A stretch of 60,939 nucleotides of DNA from Bacillota bacterium (lineage in GTDB: Bacteria; Bacillota; Clostridia; Peptostreptococcales; Anaerovoracaceae). The notes below the pieces were generated by a model, which ran no database searches, had not been told where the DNA came from, and worked only from the letters and a program-made list of their open reading frames with translations. The translations under genes and the position numbers were made by a program. Positions 16,337-24,266 of this stretch are shown in pieces. Each line of letters opens with the position of its first letter. Positions within the stretch are counted from its first letter, which is position 1. The stretch covers positions 1 through 60,939 of the forward strand of contig JAFSHN010000007.1 of NCBI GenBank assembly GCA_017440275.1, given 5' to 3'.

Positions 16337-17720
16337 TATTGTCCCTCGTTCCTTTGTAATACCTTGGATAAACAACTGTATTTTCCATAATCGGATTATG
16401 TTTTTCCAACATCATAAGCATTTCTTCCATACGTTTAAAATCCTCCGGCCAAATTTTTCCCATCTTTTTCTTATCCTCCCCTATATCATATTTCCAAAGC
16501 CATTTTCCCATTTCTTCATCATAACGACAGATGCAATGTATAGAGACCCTGTCCATGCGAACATCATATCTGTACTCATGTATAGAACGCAGCCTCTTTT
16601 TGCTTCTGTCGCCGGGTACCTGATAAAATTCCAGCACATAATTAAAATTCCTGAAAAACTGAGAGATTATGCCTTCAAAACTGCCTCCGTATTTCGATGT
16701 TATGCCCATAGCAATTTTGTATGGAATATCCTGGGGATCTCCGGCATGCACGGTCGCTTTGCTCCTGGTGGTCCCCGATGAAGTAATATCCATAGCAAGT
16801 TTGTATGCCGTCGCATCTCTCATCTCCTCAAGAAGCACATAGTCATTGTCGCCTCTCAATAAAGATTTAAATATGCTTTCCAGTTCATTGCCATCTGCAA
16901 CAAGCTGCATAATAGGTGCTTCAGGCATTAGAATCTGCCATGGTGTTTCAGGATCGGTCGCAATAGCAAGTCCTTCCAACTGTTCATCCTCATATCGCTG
17001 CCATGTCTGCATAAAAGTAGTTTTACCCGAACGAACCGGTCCCGTAAAAAGCACATTATAGCCAAGTTTTACCATTACTTTGAAAAGTTCAACTGAATCA
17101 GCGGGAATAGTTCCGAGCCCTGCCATTTTCTCAAAGGTCAGTTCCTTCAAAACATATTTTCTGAAAATCATTATATCCTGCCCCGCTTTTGTTTTCTCAC
17201 CGGAGTAAATAGTAATTCTTATTCCGTTTTTCAAATAAACTTCATGAAATCCTTTTTCAAGTCTTTCTCTCGGCGTTGCCATAAGCAAAGCCCTTTTCAA
17301 CTGTTCTCTCCGGCTTTCACTGATTTTTTGAGGTTGCAGAACAGATTTACCATCAATAAGACAATACAGTCGGTCTCCGATTAGTTTGGCAGAAGATGAT
17401 TCCTTGTATTCATCAGTTTTGTCATATGCCCATGGGTCAAGACCGCTAAGACCATAAATTTCCGCGAAAACTCCGTCTGTCATATCCTGATACCACGGCG
17501 GACATCTGATGCTTCTTGCCTCCGGAATCTCCTTTATGATTCTTCCAATACGTTCTTTATACAAGTCCACATCTTTTTCGTATCCAATTATTGCTCTTTT
17601 TTCCTGTTCAAGAATTTTTTCTTTCTCCCATTCGGTGGCATTTTTCCATTCTTTTTCAAAGAAGCTTTTGACCGTACTGCAAAGTCGGAAAAATTCATCA
17701 AATTGTTTTTCTTGTTCCAT
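16326..17720 (-). CDS. cpaF: CpaF/TadA secretion ATPase
   Basis: 464 residues from ATG at 17720, six bases after AGGAGG; ATG at 17723 is the alternative. The ATPase powers pilus assembly at the inner face of the membrane. Walker A is GPVRSGKTT (near 250), the Asp box and Walker B region is DYVLLEEMRD, and the His box TVHAGDP follows, all as in CpaF-type GspE ATPases. The N-terminal 100 residues are helical. The end carries a long charged extension with YDIGEDKKK. The Walker B segment reads LLEEMRD where many relatives have VGEVRG. Confidence 0.9.
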   Translation of the reverse strand: MEQEKQFDEFFRLCSTVKSFFEKEWKNATEWEKEKILEQEKRAIIGYEKDVDLYKERIGRIIKEIPEARSIRCPPWYQDMTDGVFAEIYGLSGLDPWAYDKTDEYKESSSAKLIGDRLYCLIDGKSVLQPQKISESRREQLKRALLMATPRERLEKGFHEVYLKNGIRITIYSGEKTKAGQDIMIFRKYVLKELTFEKMAGLGTIPADSVELFKVMVKLGYNVLFTGPVRSGKTTFMQTWQRYEDEQLEGLAIATDPETPWQILMPEAPIMQLVADGNELESIFKSLLRGDNDYVLLEEMRDATAYKLAMDITSSGTTRSKATVHAGDPQDIPYKIAMGITSKYGGSFEGIISQFFRNFNYVLEFYQVPGDRSKKRLRSIHEYRYDVRMDRVSIHCICRYDEEMGKWLWKYDIGEDKKKMGKIWPEDFKRMEEMLMMLEKHNPIMENTVVYPRYYKGTRDNNVC

Positions 17721-17730
17721 CATTGTCCTC

Positions 17731-18327
17731 CTAACTATACAAGACGGTAAACCGTTTCCCTGTTCCTGCCAAATTAGATAATTCCACCAACCTATCAGCC
17801 GTGGATACAATTTCTATTCTGCTAACGGTGCCTTCTGAATTAAATCGTTCATGGTCGAGAGATACCACTTCCCGGCCTGAGGCATCGAAAGAATGTACTA
17901 CAACTGCATCGATAATTTTAACCTTACCATTAAAGAAACTCACTTCATCTCCCCGTCTTATACTTTTAGGAAAAGAAAGCATCCAGTCCTCAGGCACGCA
18001 TAAAACATATTTTCCCTTTTCCTTTCCTATTGCATATCTTGACTCACAGAAAAACTCTTTGTGCAGTTCTGAATCTTTGGCAATGTACTGTATAGTTTCC
18101 TTTCCGACAATCCATTGCAAATCTTCTGCTGATAAAGCAGAAGAAGATGGATTTTCCATCTTCTTCACAGTCAAATCTTTTTCTTTAATTACAGTATTGG
18201 CAGCAATGTTTTCTTTGAGAACCAGGACTTCTTCGTAGGACAGATTTTCTCTGCCCCAAAATTCCCAAATAATCATAGATGTCAATGCCACCGAAATTAT
18301 TATCAATCCGGCAAATCTCCTGTTCAA
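17731..18327 (-). CDS. cpaB: CpaB/RcpC-like SAF-domain protein
   Basis: 198 residues beginning at TTG with AAAGGAG eight bases upstream. One N-terminal span (about 7-24) is followed by a SAF domain with NIAANTVIKEKDLTV (about 39-53), typical of CpaB, which in didermic bacteria acts near the secretin and in Gram-positives is thought to sit at the outer face of the membrane. First structural gene of the Tad operon and directly downstream of the Spo0A-type boxes. Confidence 0.82.
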   Translation of the reverse strand: MNRRFAGLIIISVALTSMIIWEFWGRENLSYEEVLVLKENIAANTVIKEKDLTVKKMENPSSSALSAEDLQWIVGKETIQYIAKDSELHKEFFCESRYAIGKEKGKYVLCVPEDWMLSFPKSIRRGDEVSFFNGKVKIIDAVVVHSFDASGREVVSLDHERFNSEGTVSRIEIVSTADRLVELSNLAGTGKRFTVLYS

Positions 18328-18365
18328 TTATCCATCTCCTTTCTTTAATTCTAATAGTGATTATT

Positions 18366-18471
18366 TTCGACAATAACACATTACCATTTTCTTACATTAC
18401 TTTCAGCACAATTTCAAAAATTGTTGCAAGAACTTTCCGACTGTTTTCGACAAATTCGTCATATTTCGTCA
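18366..18471 (-). promoter_or_regulatory. Cluster of Spo0A-type boxes ahead of the Tad operon
   Basis: Four exact TGNCGAA matches on the minus strand: TGACGAA at 18465-18471 and 18455-18461, TGTCGAA at 18446-18452 and 18366-18372. A fifth, imperfect copy (AGTCGGAA) is at 18435-18442. The upstream boxes are 9-10 bases apart, so they face the same side of the helix. TGNCGAA is the known binding site of the response regulator Spo0A. I see no equally clear -35/-10 pair, which fits a regulated promoter. The first box overlaps the stop codon of the upstream gene. Confidence 0.7.
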
Positions 18472-18879
18472 ATACAGCCCCAGATTTTTTGCCACATAGA
18501 ATATGTACATCTGCTGCCACTTCTTCCACGTGTTGCTGTGGCACTGGTCACCATAAGGAATACCATCCATAAGTTTATTTCTAATTCCGTCTCTGTACTT
18601 CTCCGGTATTTTAGTCAGAGCAGATTCTATCGCATCTATCTTCATAGACAGATTTATTATTTGCATTGCCCTGCGCTCTGTGATACTTGTGCTTTGCGCA
18701 GTTCCTTCACAAGTTCTCATCGTGCTGAAATCCTGATTTTGCAATGAGCCCTCTCTCTCGATTGCTTCCTGCAGCACCTTTTTCATTCTTGGTACGTCTT
18801 TCACTGCCCACAATGCCTGTCTGTAAACAGGTTCAGGAAGTAAAAAAGCCTTAAGTCTTTTTTGCTGATAGTTTTCCAT
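18469..18879 (-). CDS. Sigma-70 region 4-like regulatory protein, unknown target
   Basis: 136 residues. The C-terminal half (about 80-136) reads like a region 4 helix-turn-helix: a helix with IESALTKIPEKYR, then GIPYGD and HSNTWKKWQQMYIF. Similar small proteins are known as ArpU/RinA-type late regulators in phages and as lone chromosomal genes in Clostridia. No phage genes surround it. It precedes the Tad operon on the same strand, 140 bases away, and may regulate it. AAAGGAGGCG precedes the ATG. A single TGTCGAA box lies 114 bases upstream (18993-18999). Confidence 0.6.
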   Translation of the reverse strand: MENYQQKRLKAFLLPEPVYRQALWAVKDVPRMKKVLQEAIEREGSLQNQDFSTMRTCEGTAQSTSITERRAMQIINLSMKIDAIESALTKIPEKYRDGIRNKLMDGIPYGDQCHSNTWKKWQQMYIFYVAKNLGLY

Positions 18880-18992
18880 AATCTCGCCTCCTTTTGTCCT
18901 GTTTTAGCACATATAAGAAACTTTTTACAACACATTTTTTTCCAAATGTCTGATTTAGTCTTTTTGATGCAGATTATTGCCGATATTCTGAA

Positions 18993-18999
18993 TTCGACA
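18993..18999 (-). promoter_or_regulatory. Lone Spo0A-type box upstream of the sigma-like gene
   Basis: One exact TGTCGAA on the minus strand, directly after the terminator of the metallo-beta-lactamase gene and 114 bases before the sigma-like start. Alone it could be chance; together with the cluster at 18366-18471 it is worth noting. Confidence 0.35.
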
Positions 19000-19034
19000 A
19001 AAAAGTCGGCAAAGCATATTGCCTTGCCGACTTT
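18998..19034 (-). terminator. Terminator after the beta-CASP metallo-beta-lactamase gene
   Basis: AAAGTCGGCAA/TTGCCGACTTT hairpin with inner GC pairs, followed on the minus strand by a T run. Confidence 0.85.
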
Positions 19035-19049
19035 GAGTTCATAATCTAT

Positions 19050-20729
19050 TTATTTGTTTTGTTCACTGAGCGGTGTCATATCGCGGTCTTCTGCAGTGAT
19101 GGAAGATCCTAGATTTACTGAAGCCTTTTCAAGTTCTAAAACAATATTATTTATCTGCTGAAGCTTTTCTGCAGATATGTCAGTTTCCATAGCTCCCTGT
19201 GCATTTGAAAGCATCTTTTCAAGTTCAGCTTTGATATTGACAATTTTGTCTTTCAGAGCCTCAACATTTTCTTCAGTCATTACTTCGTGGATTACTTCAT
19301 CTTTGCTGAGAAGTTCACCGGTTTCAAGAATGAATTCAGAGTTTTCTCTTACAACAACCGGATTGTATCCGAATTGACCTCCGATAATTTCAGCAAAATC
19401 TTCCTTTGATTCAGTTTCACCATGAACCAGGAATACCTGTTTAGGTTTCTGTACAAATCCCCCCAGCCAATCTAAAAGTCCTTTCTGGTCTGCGTGTCCC
19501 GAAAAGCCTTCCAGATTATGAATCTGGGCACCTACCACTACGGTTTCTCCAAACAGCTTGATTTCGGTGGCACCATTTATAAGCAGTCTGCCCAAAGTGC
19601 CTTCAGCCTGATAACCTACAAAAACAATACTGTTTCTGCTGTCCCAAAGATTATGCTTCAAGTGATGACGAATACGTCCCGCTTCGCACATACCGCTGGC
19701 AGAAATGATTATCTTAGGGTTTTTATCCATATTCAGCATCTGGGAATCTGCAGTATTTCTTGTAAATTTTAAATTTTTAAAATCAAGCGGATGATCACCC
19801 TTAAGTATATAAGCTCTTGTTTCTTCATCGAACACCTGCGCATTCTTCTTAAAAACTTCTGTAGCCGTTGTAGCCATAGGGCTGTCAATGTAAACATTAA
19901 CATTTTCCAATTGAGCTTGGTATTCAGGATGTTCTTCGTAGAATTTATTGAACTGATAAATCAGTTCTTGAGTTCTGCCTACAGCAAAGGAAGGAATTAT
20001 AACACTTCCGCCACGTTTAACAGTATCAAGAGTAATATGAATCAATTCATCAATACTTGTAGAATTAGCCGGATGCAGTCTGTTGCCATATGTAGTTTCC
20101 ATAATGACATAGTCTGCCTTCTTAATCTTTACAGGGTTTCTCAGGATAGGTCTGTCCATCACACCTAAATCGCCTGAAAAGACAATTTTAGAAGTGCTTT
20201 CCCCTTCTGTAACCCAAAGTTCAGTAATGGCAGAGCCTAAAATATGCCCTGCATCATTAAATACAATTTTAACTTCAGGATTTATTTCAATGAGCTGGTC
20301 ATAAAGAACCGGCTTAACAAGTTTTAAAGCTGCTTCTGCGTCCTTACTTGTATATAATGGTTCAACCGCAGGTTTACCGGCTCTCAAATTCTTTCTCGAC
20401 TGCATTTCTGCGTCTTTTTCATGGATAAAAGCACTGTCTTTGAGCATTACTTCAAGCAAATCAGCCGTAGCATCTGTACAGTAAATCTGTCCTTTAAATC
20501 CCCTCTTCACCAACAAAGGCAATCTGCCGCAGTGGTCAATGTGAGCGTGACTCAAAAGCACAAATTCAACATTTTCAGGTTCAAAAGGAAACGGCTCATA
20601 ATTCAATTCTTCCATTGCCTTTCCGCCTTGGAACTGGCCGCAATCCAATAAAAACTGGTGCTTGTCAGTAGTAATTAAGTGACAAGACCCTGTAACTCCT
20701 ATAGAAGCTCCGCAAAATTTAATTTTCAT
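19050..20729 (-). CDS. Beta-CASP metallo-beta-lactamase, RNA-processing type
   Basis: 559 residues from ATG at 20729 behind AAAGGGGG; the longer frame overlaps glpP and lacks a site. The MBL core has HAHIDHCGRLP near 55, the HILGSA loop near 165 and the SGDLGVMDRP strand; the beta-CASP part has PSFAVGRTQE, SASGMCEAGR and the closing LVHGE. This set is typical of CPSF-like nucleases (YhfI/Ysh1-like) that cut or trim RNA. The C-terminal 100 residues form an acidic coiled-coil that is not part of the core. It follows glpP by 19 bases, an unusual partner for a glycerol operon, so it may simply be carried by readthrough. Confidence 0.85.
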   Translation of the reverse strand: MKIKFCGASIGVTGSCHLITTDKHQFLLDCGQFQGGKAMEELNYEPFPFEPENVEFVLLSHAHIDHCGRLPLLVKRGFKGQIYCTDATADLLEVMLKDSAFIHEKDAEMQSRKNLRAGKPAVEPLYTSKDAEAALKLVKPVLYDQLIEINPEVKIVFNDAGHILGSAITELWVTEGESTSKIVFSGDLGVMDRPILRNPVKIKKADYVIMETTYGNRLHPANSTSIDELIHITLDTVKRGGSVIIPSFAVGRTQELIYQFNKFYEEHPEYQAQLENVNVYIDSPMATTATEVFKKNAQVFDEETRAYILKGDHPLDFKNLKFTRNTADSQMLNMDKNPKIIISASGMCEAGRIRHHLKHNLWDSRNSIVFVGYQAEGTLGRLLINGATEIKLFGETVVVGAQIHNLEGFSGHADQKGLLDWLGGFVQKPKQVFLVHGETESKEDFAEIIGGQFGYNPVVVRENSEFILETGELLSKDEVIHEVMTEENVEALKDKIVNIKAELEKMLSNAQGAMETDISAEKLQQINNIVLELEKASVNLGSSITAEDRDMTPLSEQNK

Positions 20730-20748
20730 TTTGTGTCCCCCTTTATTA

Positions 20749-21300
20749 TTATCTGTAGTTCCACAATTCTCTGTCGGCTGTTGATACAGCAGTTGCACCT
20801 GCTTCGATGGCCGTATCCACATCTTCTTTAAACTCAATCAAACCGCCCGCCAGTATCTCCATAGATACTTTTTCAGCAAACTCTTTGATCTTTTTTTCAA
20901 CTACGCCGGGCATAATTTCAACCACGTCAGGCTTGGCAATTCTGATGGATTCTACTGCAGTATCCACAGAGTGTGAGTCAACGATAAAGAATCGTTGAAC
21001 TGTAATCAAGCCCAAATCTTTCGCAGGTCTTATCATATTGGTCTTTGTTGTTAAAATTCCATCTACCCCTATACTTTTCAAATATGCCATCCCTGCGCGG
21101 TCTTTACCGATTCCTTCCACAAAATCCATATGGATAAAAATAATTTTCCCCGCATCATGAGCCTTATCAATGTAAGTCTTCATTGTCATAATGTTGGAAT
21201 AAAGCAAAAAAATTACATCCACAGCAGATTTCAGCGAATATTCAAAGTCTTCTTTTGTTCGCACTGCTGCACATACTTTTCGCTTGCTAAATACAGACAT
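20749..21300 (-). CDS. glpP: Glycerol-3-phosphate responsive antiterminator
   Basis: 183 residues, the normal GlpP length, a TIM-barrel with HMDFVEGIGKDRAG near 55, DGILTTK, VEIMPGV and the phosphate-binding AGGLI near the end. With glycerol 3-phosphate bound, GlpP lets transcription pass a terminator in the leader of glp genes. It lies within the very operon it should control, 17 bases after the FAD oxidoreductase gene. A candidate target terminator is at 24181-24230. Confidence 0.92.
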   Translation of the reverse strand: MSVFSKRKVCAAVRTKEDFEYSLKSAVDVIFLLYSNIMTMKTYIDKAHDAGKIIFIHMDFVEGIGKDRAGMAYLKSIGVDGILTTKTNMIRPAKDLGLITVQRFFIVDSHSVDTAVESIRIAKPDVVEIMPGVVEKKIKEFAEKVSMEILAGGLIEFKEDVDTAIEAGATAVSTADRELWNYR

Positions 21301-21317
21301 TTCTCCTCATCTCCAGT

Positions 21318-22721
21318 CTATCGTAAATTAAAAGTTCTGGCACAAACTAAATCAGCACCTGTGCCTTCTATATTTTTTATTATAATATCTCCAAGTTTAA
21401 TTGGCAACTCTAAGGTTTTTTCATTAACTGCTCTCATACAGTCAAATAGTTTATCATACGGAACGGGTCTGTCGGTTTTAACCGGTACCATCTGACCGTT
21501 TGAAGCACACATAATAGTTGTCAAAGTTCTTTCCGGTGCGGTTACTTCCTTAATTGCGTATTTTTCCCCTCTCGGACAAGTATTTCCTTGTACATCGTAA
21601 GTTCCATCACCAAGCATGTTTACAGTTATACTGCATCCTCTTGGACATACAGTGCAAATAACTGTTTTTCTGTCACCTTGAATTAAATGTTTAACTCCCT
21701 TTTTTTCAGGGATGTGTTTCTTCCCTTGGTTTATATTATCTTGCACAAAAGGTCTGCCCATAGCAAAAAGTGCTGCGTTTCTGCCCGCCATTTCACCTTC
21801 TTCCGAAACAAAATCCACTAATTCATGTACTTTTACCACATTGCCGCAAGCAAAAATCCCATCTACTGTTGTCTGTTTGTTTTCATCAACGACAGGACCT
21901 TTTGTTTTCAAAGAAATCTCCGCTCCCGCTTCCTTTGTCAACTCATTTTCGGGAATCAGGCCAACAGACAGCATCAGCGTGTCACACTCTATATATTCCT
22001 CAGTTCCTGCAATAGGCTGCAGGTTATCATCCACCGCTGAAACAGTTACTCCACATACTCTGTCGCGTCCATGGATTTTCGTTACTGTATGATGCAATTT
22101 TAACGGTATATCAAAATCGTTGAGGCACTGCACAATATTTCTTGTAAGTCCTCCCGAATCCTCCATTATTTCACATACAGCTTTGATATGGGCACCTTCC
22201 AAAGTCATTCTGCGAGCCATAATGAGACCTATATCTCCTGACCCCAGAATCACCACTTCTTTGCCCGGCATATAGCCTTTAATATTGACAAATTTCTGAG
22301 CTGTTCCTGCAGTAATAACGCCTGCAGGTCTGTCGCCGGGAACATTCAGCGCACCTCTTGTTCTTTCTCTGCAACCCATTGCAAGAACCACCGCACCGGC
22401 TTTAATTTGAACGAATCCATTTTCGCTTACACATGTAACAATTCTATCATCACTTAAAGATGTTACAGCAGTATTTACAAGCACCTCTATATTAAAATCT
22501 TCAACCATTTTTTCATATTTTTCACCGTATTCGGGACCTGTCAATTCCTGTCCGAATCTGTGCAGTCCGAAGCCGTTATGAATACACTGTTTAAGAATAC
22601 CTCCGAGGCTGTCATCTCTTTCAATGATAATAACGTCTTCTGCACCCGTTTCCTTTGCGGCAACGGCTGCACTCATTCCTGCAGGACCTCCGCCGATAAC
22701 GACAACATCCGCTGTTCTCAT
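21318..22721 (-). CDS. GlpB-like FAD oxidoreductase fused to a DUF1667 domain
   Basis: 467 residues. The N-terminal Rossmann motif is VVIGGGPAGMSAA, a second NAD-type motif (VILGSGDIGLIMA) is near 160, and the FAD end motif is TTVDGIFACGN near 290. After about residue 345 follows a Cys-rich DUF1667 domain (CTVCPRGCSI, NTCPRGEKY, a later CAS) able to hold a metal or FeS site. In many Clostridia these are two separate genes. It probably hands electrons from glycerol 3-phosphate oxidation to the chain. Start and the previous stop overlap as TAATG. Confidence 0.88.
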   Translation of the reverse strand: MRTADVVVIGGGPAGMSAAVAAKETGAEDVIIIERDDSLGGILKQCIHNGFGLHRFGQELTGPEYGEKYEKMVEDFNIEVLVNTAVTSLSDDRIVTCVSENGFVQIKAGAVVLAMGCRERTRGALNVPGDRPAGVITAGTAQKFVNIKGYMPGKEVVILGSGDIGLIMARRMTLEGAHIKAVCEIMEDSGGLTRNIVQCLNDFDIPLKLHHTVTKIHGRDRVCGVTVSAVDDNLQPIAGTEEYIECDTLMLSVGLIPENELTKEAGAEISLKTKGPVVDENKQTTVDGIFACGNVVKVHELVDFVSEEGEMAGRNAALFAMGRPFVQDNINQGKKHIPEKKGVKHLIQGDRKTVICTVCPRGCSITVNMLGDGTYDVQGNTCPRGEKYAIKEVTAPERTLTTIMCASNGQMVPVKTDRPVPYDKLFDCMRAVNEKTLELPIKLGDIIIKNIEGTGADLVCARTFNLR

Positions 22722-24160
22722 TATTTTTTGCCTCCTTTCACTCGTCCAAACAGTATATTCGATCCACTGCCTTTTTTATTTACTTCATTTGGTGAAACAC
22801 CCAGTTCTCTTGCCAAAATTTCCACGACAGGAGGCAGGCAGAAGCCTCCCTGACATCTTCCCATACCGCTTCTTGTCCTTCTCTTTATACCATCTACGTC
22901 TACCGCCCCTGGCTGTCTGTGTATTGCTTCCACAATTTCGCCTTCTGTTACCTCTTCACAGCGACAAACAATTCTGCCATAAGCAGGATTCTCTATGATT
23001 AATTTTGACTTTTCTTCTTGTGTATATTCTCTAAATCTCTTTTTAGGCACACGACAAGGGTTGTAGTTTGCTTTTTTTCGCGCGGATAATCCATCGTTAA
23101 TAAGCATTTCTTCGACCATCACACCTATTGCCGGCGCGGAAGAAAGTCCCGGTGACTCAATTCCTGCCACATTGACAAAACCCTTTTGCGGCATATTGAT
23201 TATGAAGTCACCTTTGTTTCCATGGGCCCTTAAACCGGTAAATTGTGTTATGACCTTATCCAATGGAACATCGTCAAAGAACTCTGCCTCTTTAGACTTG
23301 ACAAAACTCAGTCCGCTATCTGTTACGCTCAAGTCCTCTTTATCTTCTCTATCAATAGAAGTAGGTCCCAATAATATATTTCCATCTACCGTTTTTGTCG
23401 CAAGAACTCCCTTTCCCATTTTTGTAGGAACCCTGAATATTGTCATATCGGTCAGATATGATGCTTCTTTATCGAGTAACAGATATTCTCCGGCTCTTGG
23501 AGTTATAAAGAAAGAATTATCACCAATCATCGCTGCAATTTTATCACTGTAAAGACCGGCGCAATTAATAACATATTCTGATACTATCTTGCGGCCATCG
23601 GCCGATTCAATGTAATATAACCCGTCTCTGTTTTCTATAGAGTCAACCTCAAAGTTCAGAAGCAGTTCCGCCCCGTTATCCATTGCATTGCCGATAGCTT
23701 CAATGGTTAATTCGTAGGGGCATACTACTCCGCTTGAGGGCACATATAAAGCCGTTTTTACCCTCTCTGACAAATGTTTTTCCTTTTTTTGAACATCTTC
23801 CCCATTTAGTATTTCAAGTCCAATGCAGCCGTTTTTGATGCCTCGCTCATACAACTCATTAATTCCATCAGCTTCTTCGTCATTGAAAGCTACCACCATC
23901 GCTCCATTACGTCTGAAGTGAACATCCAGTTCTCTGCACGTCTGCTCCATCAGTTTGTTTCCTTCTATATTCAGTTTAGCCTTCAATGTGCCCGGAAGCG
24001 GATCGTAGCCTCCGTGGACTATTCCACTGTTGGCTTTTGACTGACCCATGGCTACATCCTGCTCTTTTTCAAGAATTACAATATTCATATCATATGCGGA
24101 AAGCCTTCTTGCCACCATTGCTCCAATGACGCCTCCGCCTATTATCGCTGCCTTATACAT
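22721..24160 (-). CDS. glpA: Anaerobic glycerol-3-phosphate dehydrogenase-like FAD enzyme with BFD-type 2Fe-2S domain
   Basis: 479 residues. The N-terminus has AIIGGGVIGAMVARR and ILEKE of a DAO-fold FAD enzyme; GIVHGGYDPLPGT near 45 and FIINMPQKGFVNVAGIESPG near 325 match the GlpA/LhgO group. The last 90 residues hold CRCEEVTEGEIVEAI and GRCQGGFC, the four Cys of a bacterioferritin-associated-ferredoxin-like 2Fe-2S domain. It oxidises glycerol 3-phosphate to DHAP, passing electrons to the next gene's product. It is first in the operon and starts just after the leader terminator. Confidence 0.85.
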   Translation of the reverse strand: MYKAAIIGGGVIGAMVARRLSAYDMNIVILEKEQDVAMGQSKANSGIVHGGYDPLPGTLKAKLNIEGNKLMEQTCRELDVHFRRNGAMVVAFNDEEADGINELYERGIKNGCIGLEILNGEDVQKKEKHLSERVKTALYVPSSGVVCPYELTIEAIGNAMDNGAELLLNFEVDSIENRDGLYYIESADGRKIVSEYVINCAGLYSDKIAAMIGDNSFFITPRAGEYLLLDKEASYLTDMTIFRVPTKMGKGVLATKTVDGNILLGPTSIDREDKEDLSVTDSGLSFVKSKEAEFFDDVPLDKVITQFTGLRAHGNKGDFIINMPQKGFVNVAGIESPGLSSAPAIGVMVEEMLINDGLSARKKANYNPCRVPKKRFREYTQEEKSKLIIENPAYGRIVCRCEEVTEGEIVEAIHRQPGAVDVDGIKRRTRSGMGRCQGGFCLPPVVEILARELGVSPNEVNKKGSGSNILFGRVKGGKK

Positions 24161-24180
24161 CCGGTCGACCTCCTTAATCT

Positions 24181-24230
24181 TATAAAAAGACGCGCAGGAA
24201 CAAGAGGTTTCCCTCCATTCAAACGCGTCT
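24181..24230 (-). terminator. Terminator between PHP gene and glpA; candidate GlpP-controlled attenuator
   Basis: AGACGCG (24188-24194) and CGCGTCT (24224-24230) close a hairpin with an inner GAGG/CCTC stem, followed on the minus strand by TTTTTATA. It lies 20 bases before the glpA start. It may simply end the upstream PHP gene, or be the antitermination site for GlpP; no strong promoter is seen between 24231 and 24266. Confidence 0.7.
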
Positions 24231-24266
24231 CAATCTCCTCTGCTTCGTATTATTAATTCTTGTCAA

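Noticed and set aside
18469-18879. Prophage remnant
   Set aside because: Only one phage-like regulator is present; no integrase, structural or lysis genes, no attachment repeats.
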